Position numbers and translations under genes: made by a program
Part shown: positions 62,650 through 64,000 of the stretch, piece by piece
Position numbering within the stretch: position 1 is the first letter of the stretch
Layout: each line of letters starts with the position of its first letter
From: Nemertoderma westbladi
Lineage: Eukaryota > Xenacoelomorpha > Nemertodermatida > Nemertodermatidae
Direction: 5' to 3'
DNA length: 64,000 nt
Assembly (NCBI GenBank): GCA_032718475.1
Contig: JAUCBJ010007518.1
Location: forward strand, 1 to 64,000
The notes under the pieces: generated by a model
What the model was told of the DNA's origin: nothing
The model's input: only the letters and a program-made list of their open reading frames with translations
Databases searched by the model: none

Positions 62650-64000
62650 AGCTTGGGGGAACCAATGAGACACCTCCAATGTTATATAGTGTCTGGTTGG
62701 AGATGTGTGCATTGTACTTGACACAATGAACCCGGCGTAGCATTCTTGTGAATGTGCCATCCAGAGATTTGGTGTCCTCAGCAGTTAGAGCCAAGCATGG
62801 ACTCCCATAGAGGAGTACTGGAACTACTGCTGCTCTAAATAATCGGACCTTAAGTTTCCGATTAATTCTCGGTGACTTCCAAATCCTGGAAAGCCTATTC
62901 AAGGCTGCCCATGCCTTTCCCTTACGTATTCGAAGGTCCTCACCTGACTTCCGGATCCATGATCCCAGGTAACAGAAGTCGTCCACGTGTTCAAGCATAC
63001 CATCCTTTGAGCTTATGCTCATCCGATCAGAGACTTGCTGAGAACTTTCAAAGTTAACTGTCAAAATTTTGGTCTTTCTGGAGTTAATAAAAAGACCAAC
63101 ACTCGACGCAGCATGTTCTAATGAGCTGAGGAGCCGTTGGGCTCCCTCTAGTGATTCAGAGAGTACTCCTAAGTCATCAGCAAAGTCTAGATCAGTTAGG
63201 TACTTGGCAGGATTTCCTCGACTTCTGGAGCCAGTAGGTGGAGTTATCATCACCCCATCATCATTATGATGATCTAAGGACATGCGTAGAACATAGTCAA
63301 CCACAATTATGAACAAGAATGGTGCAAGTGTGTCTCCCTGGAGGACGCCCCATAACACTTCAAATGGTTCTGTGTCACCATCAACAGTAGACACAAATGT
63401 TGTCGAACCATCGTATACTGATCTGATTGCTGCAATAATTTCATCAGGAATCCCATATAATGAAAGTATGCTGAACATACAGGAGCGAGAGACTGAATCA
63501 AAGGCCTTGAAGAAGTCAACAAAGATAACAGCTAGATGCCTGTCTTTCTTTTTTGATAACTCTTCAATTATCCTTCTAAGTGCCAAAATGGGCTCCATGG
63601 TCCCACGACCTTTACGGAACCCATTCTGATTTCCATGGAGCAGTCTCTCAATGGGATCCCTGATGCGATTTAATAGAATCCTATTGTATAGCTTTGCAGC
63701 AATCGAGATCAATGAGATTCCCCGAAAAGAACCATAGAGTGTTAGGTTGCCCTTCTTGGGAACTGGCACCAACTTATTTGTTTTCATTTCTTGTGGGACT
63801 CTTGTTGTACAGTACATGTCTACTATGATGGGATAGATGAGTTTTAAACACTCAGGTATTTTGAAGACCTCAGGGGGAACACCATCTACTCCACTGGCAC
63901 GATTGGTCTTAATGCTCTTTGCAGCAGCCTTCACTTCTGCAAAGGAGATATCGCCAATGGGAATATCTGGGAGTACAGACTCAGACACTTTTACTTCTAT
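62650..64000 (-). mobile_element. LINE-2 copy 5, main RT part, running off the window
   Basis: Continuation of the split LINE-2 copy; its frame is open from the window edge to the element B junction. RT motifs FVDFFKAFDSV, LQGDTLAPFLF and LDFADDL are intact. A few substitutions relative to the other copies are present. The 5' end lies beyond 64000. Confidence 0.94.

Overview
This window is animal repeat DNA and contains no recognisable host gene. Non-LTR retrotransposons with APE-type endonucleases, BEL/Pao-type and Gypsy-type LTR retrotransposons, long short-period satellites and many microsatellites together point to a marine-type invertebrate metazoan. The sequence alone does not fix the phylum. 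Nothing bacterial (operons, CRISPR, ribosome-binding sites) is present.

Layout. 1-8412: a 35-bp satellite interrupted by a 5'-truncated CR1-like LINE ('LINE-1', 3171-5470, minus strand) and a small insert carrying a TGTC microsatellite. 8656-9512: C-rich 36-bp minisatellite. 9763-14575: a second, unrelated satellite, also with a 35-bp period, split by a plus-strand copy of an abundant LINE ('LINE-2'). 14897-33699: a decayed BEL/Pao-type element ('element A'). Its integrase gene is split by an almost intact Gypsy-type element (21412-26291), and its spacer holds a second LINE-2 copy (26953-28646). 33700-37444: AT-rich DNA, a foldback element, a 22-bp satellite and a 33-bp array. 37445-40005: the longest LINE-2 copy. 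41145-43087: a related LINE ('LINE-3'). 44161-48449: another LINE ('LINE-4', minus) interrupted by a LINE-2 copy. 48450-64000: a LINE-2 copy split by a 13.9-kb BEL/Pao-type element ('element B', 48736-62649) with both LTRs and a 5-bp target duplication.

Most interesting signal. Elements A and B both carry, after integrase and a tandem-repeat spacer, a long extra reading frame on the same strand. It is 733 codons in B with a conserved continuation past an in-frame TAG, and broken in A. The two C-termini are clearly homologous: a cluster of three CCHC-type knuckles followed by a conserved tail. The N-terminal half reads like a degenerate RNase D/DEDD 3'-5' exonuclease fold, with DxE, G-x-x-I-x-x-D and hhDxQ motifs but no motif III Asp. 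I know of no described BEL/Pao protein with this layout. Both elements also place a perfect hairpin directly against the polypurine tract before the 3' LTR, and element A scatters a short hairpin-forming motif across its LTRs and genes.

All coding features are transposon genes. Satellites and LINEs served as targets for later insertions, which gives a readable relative order: satellites, element A and LINE-4 first, then LINE-2 copies, with the Gypsy element and element B among the later arrivals.
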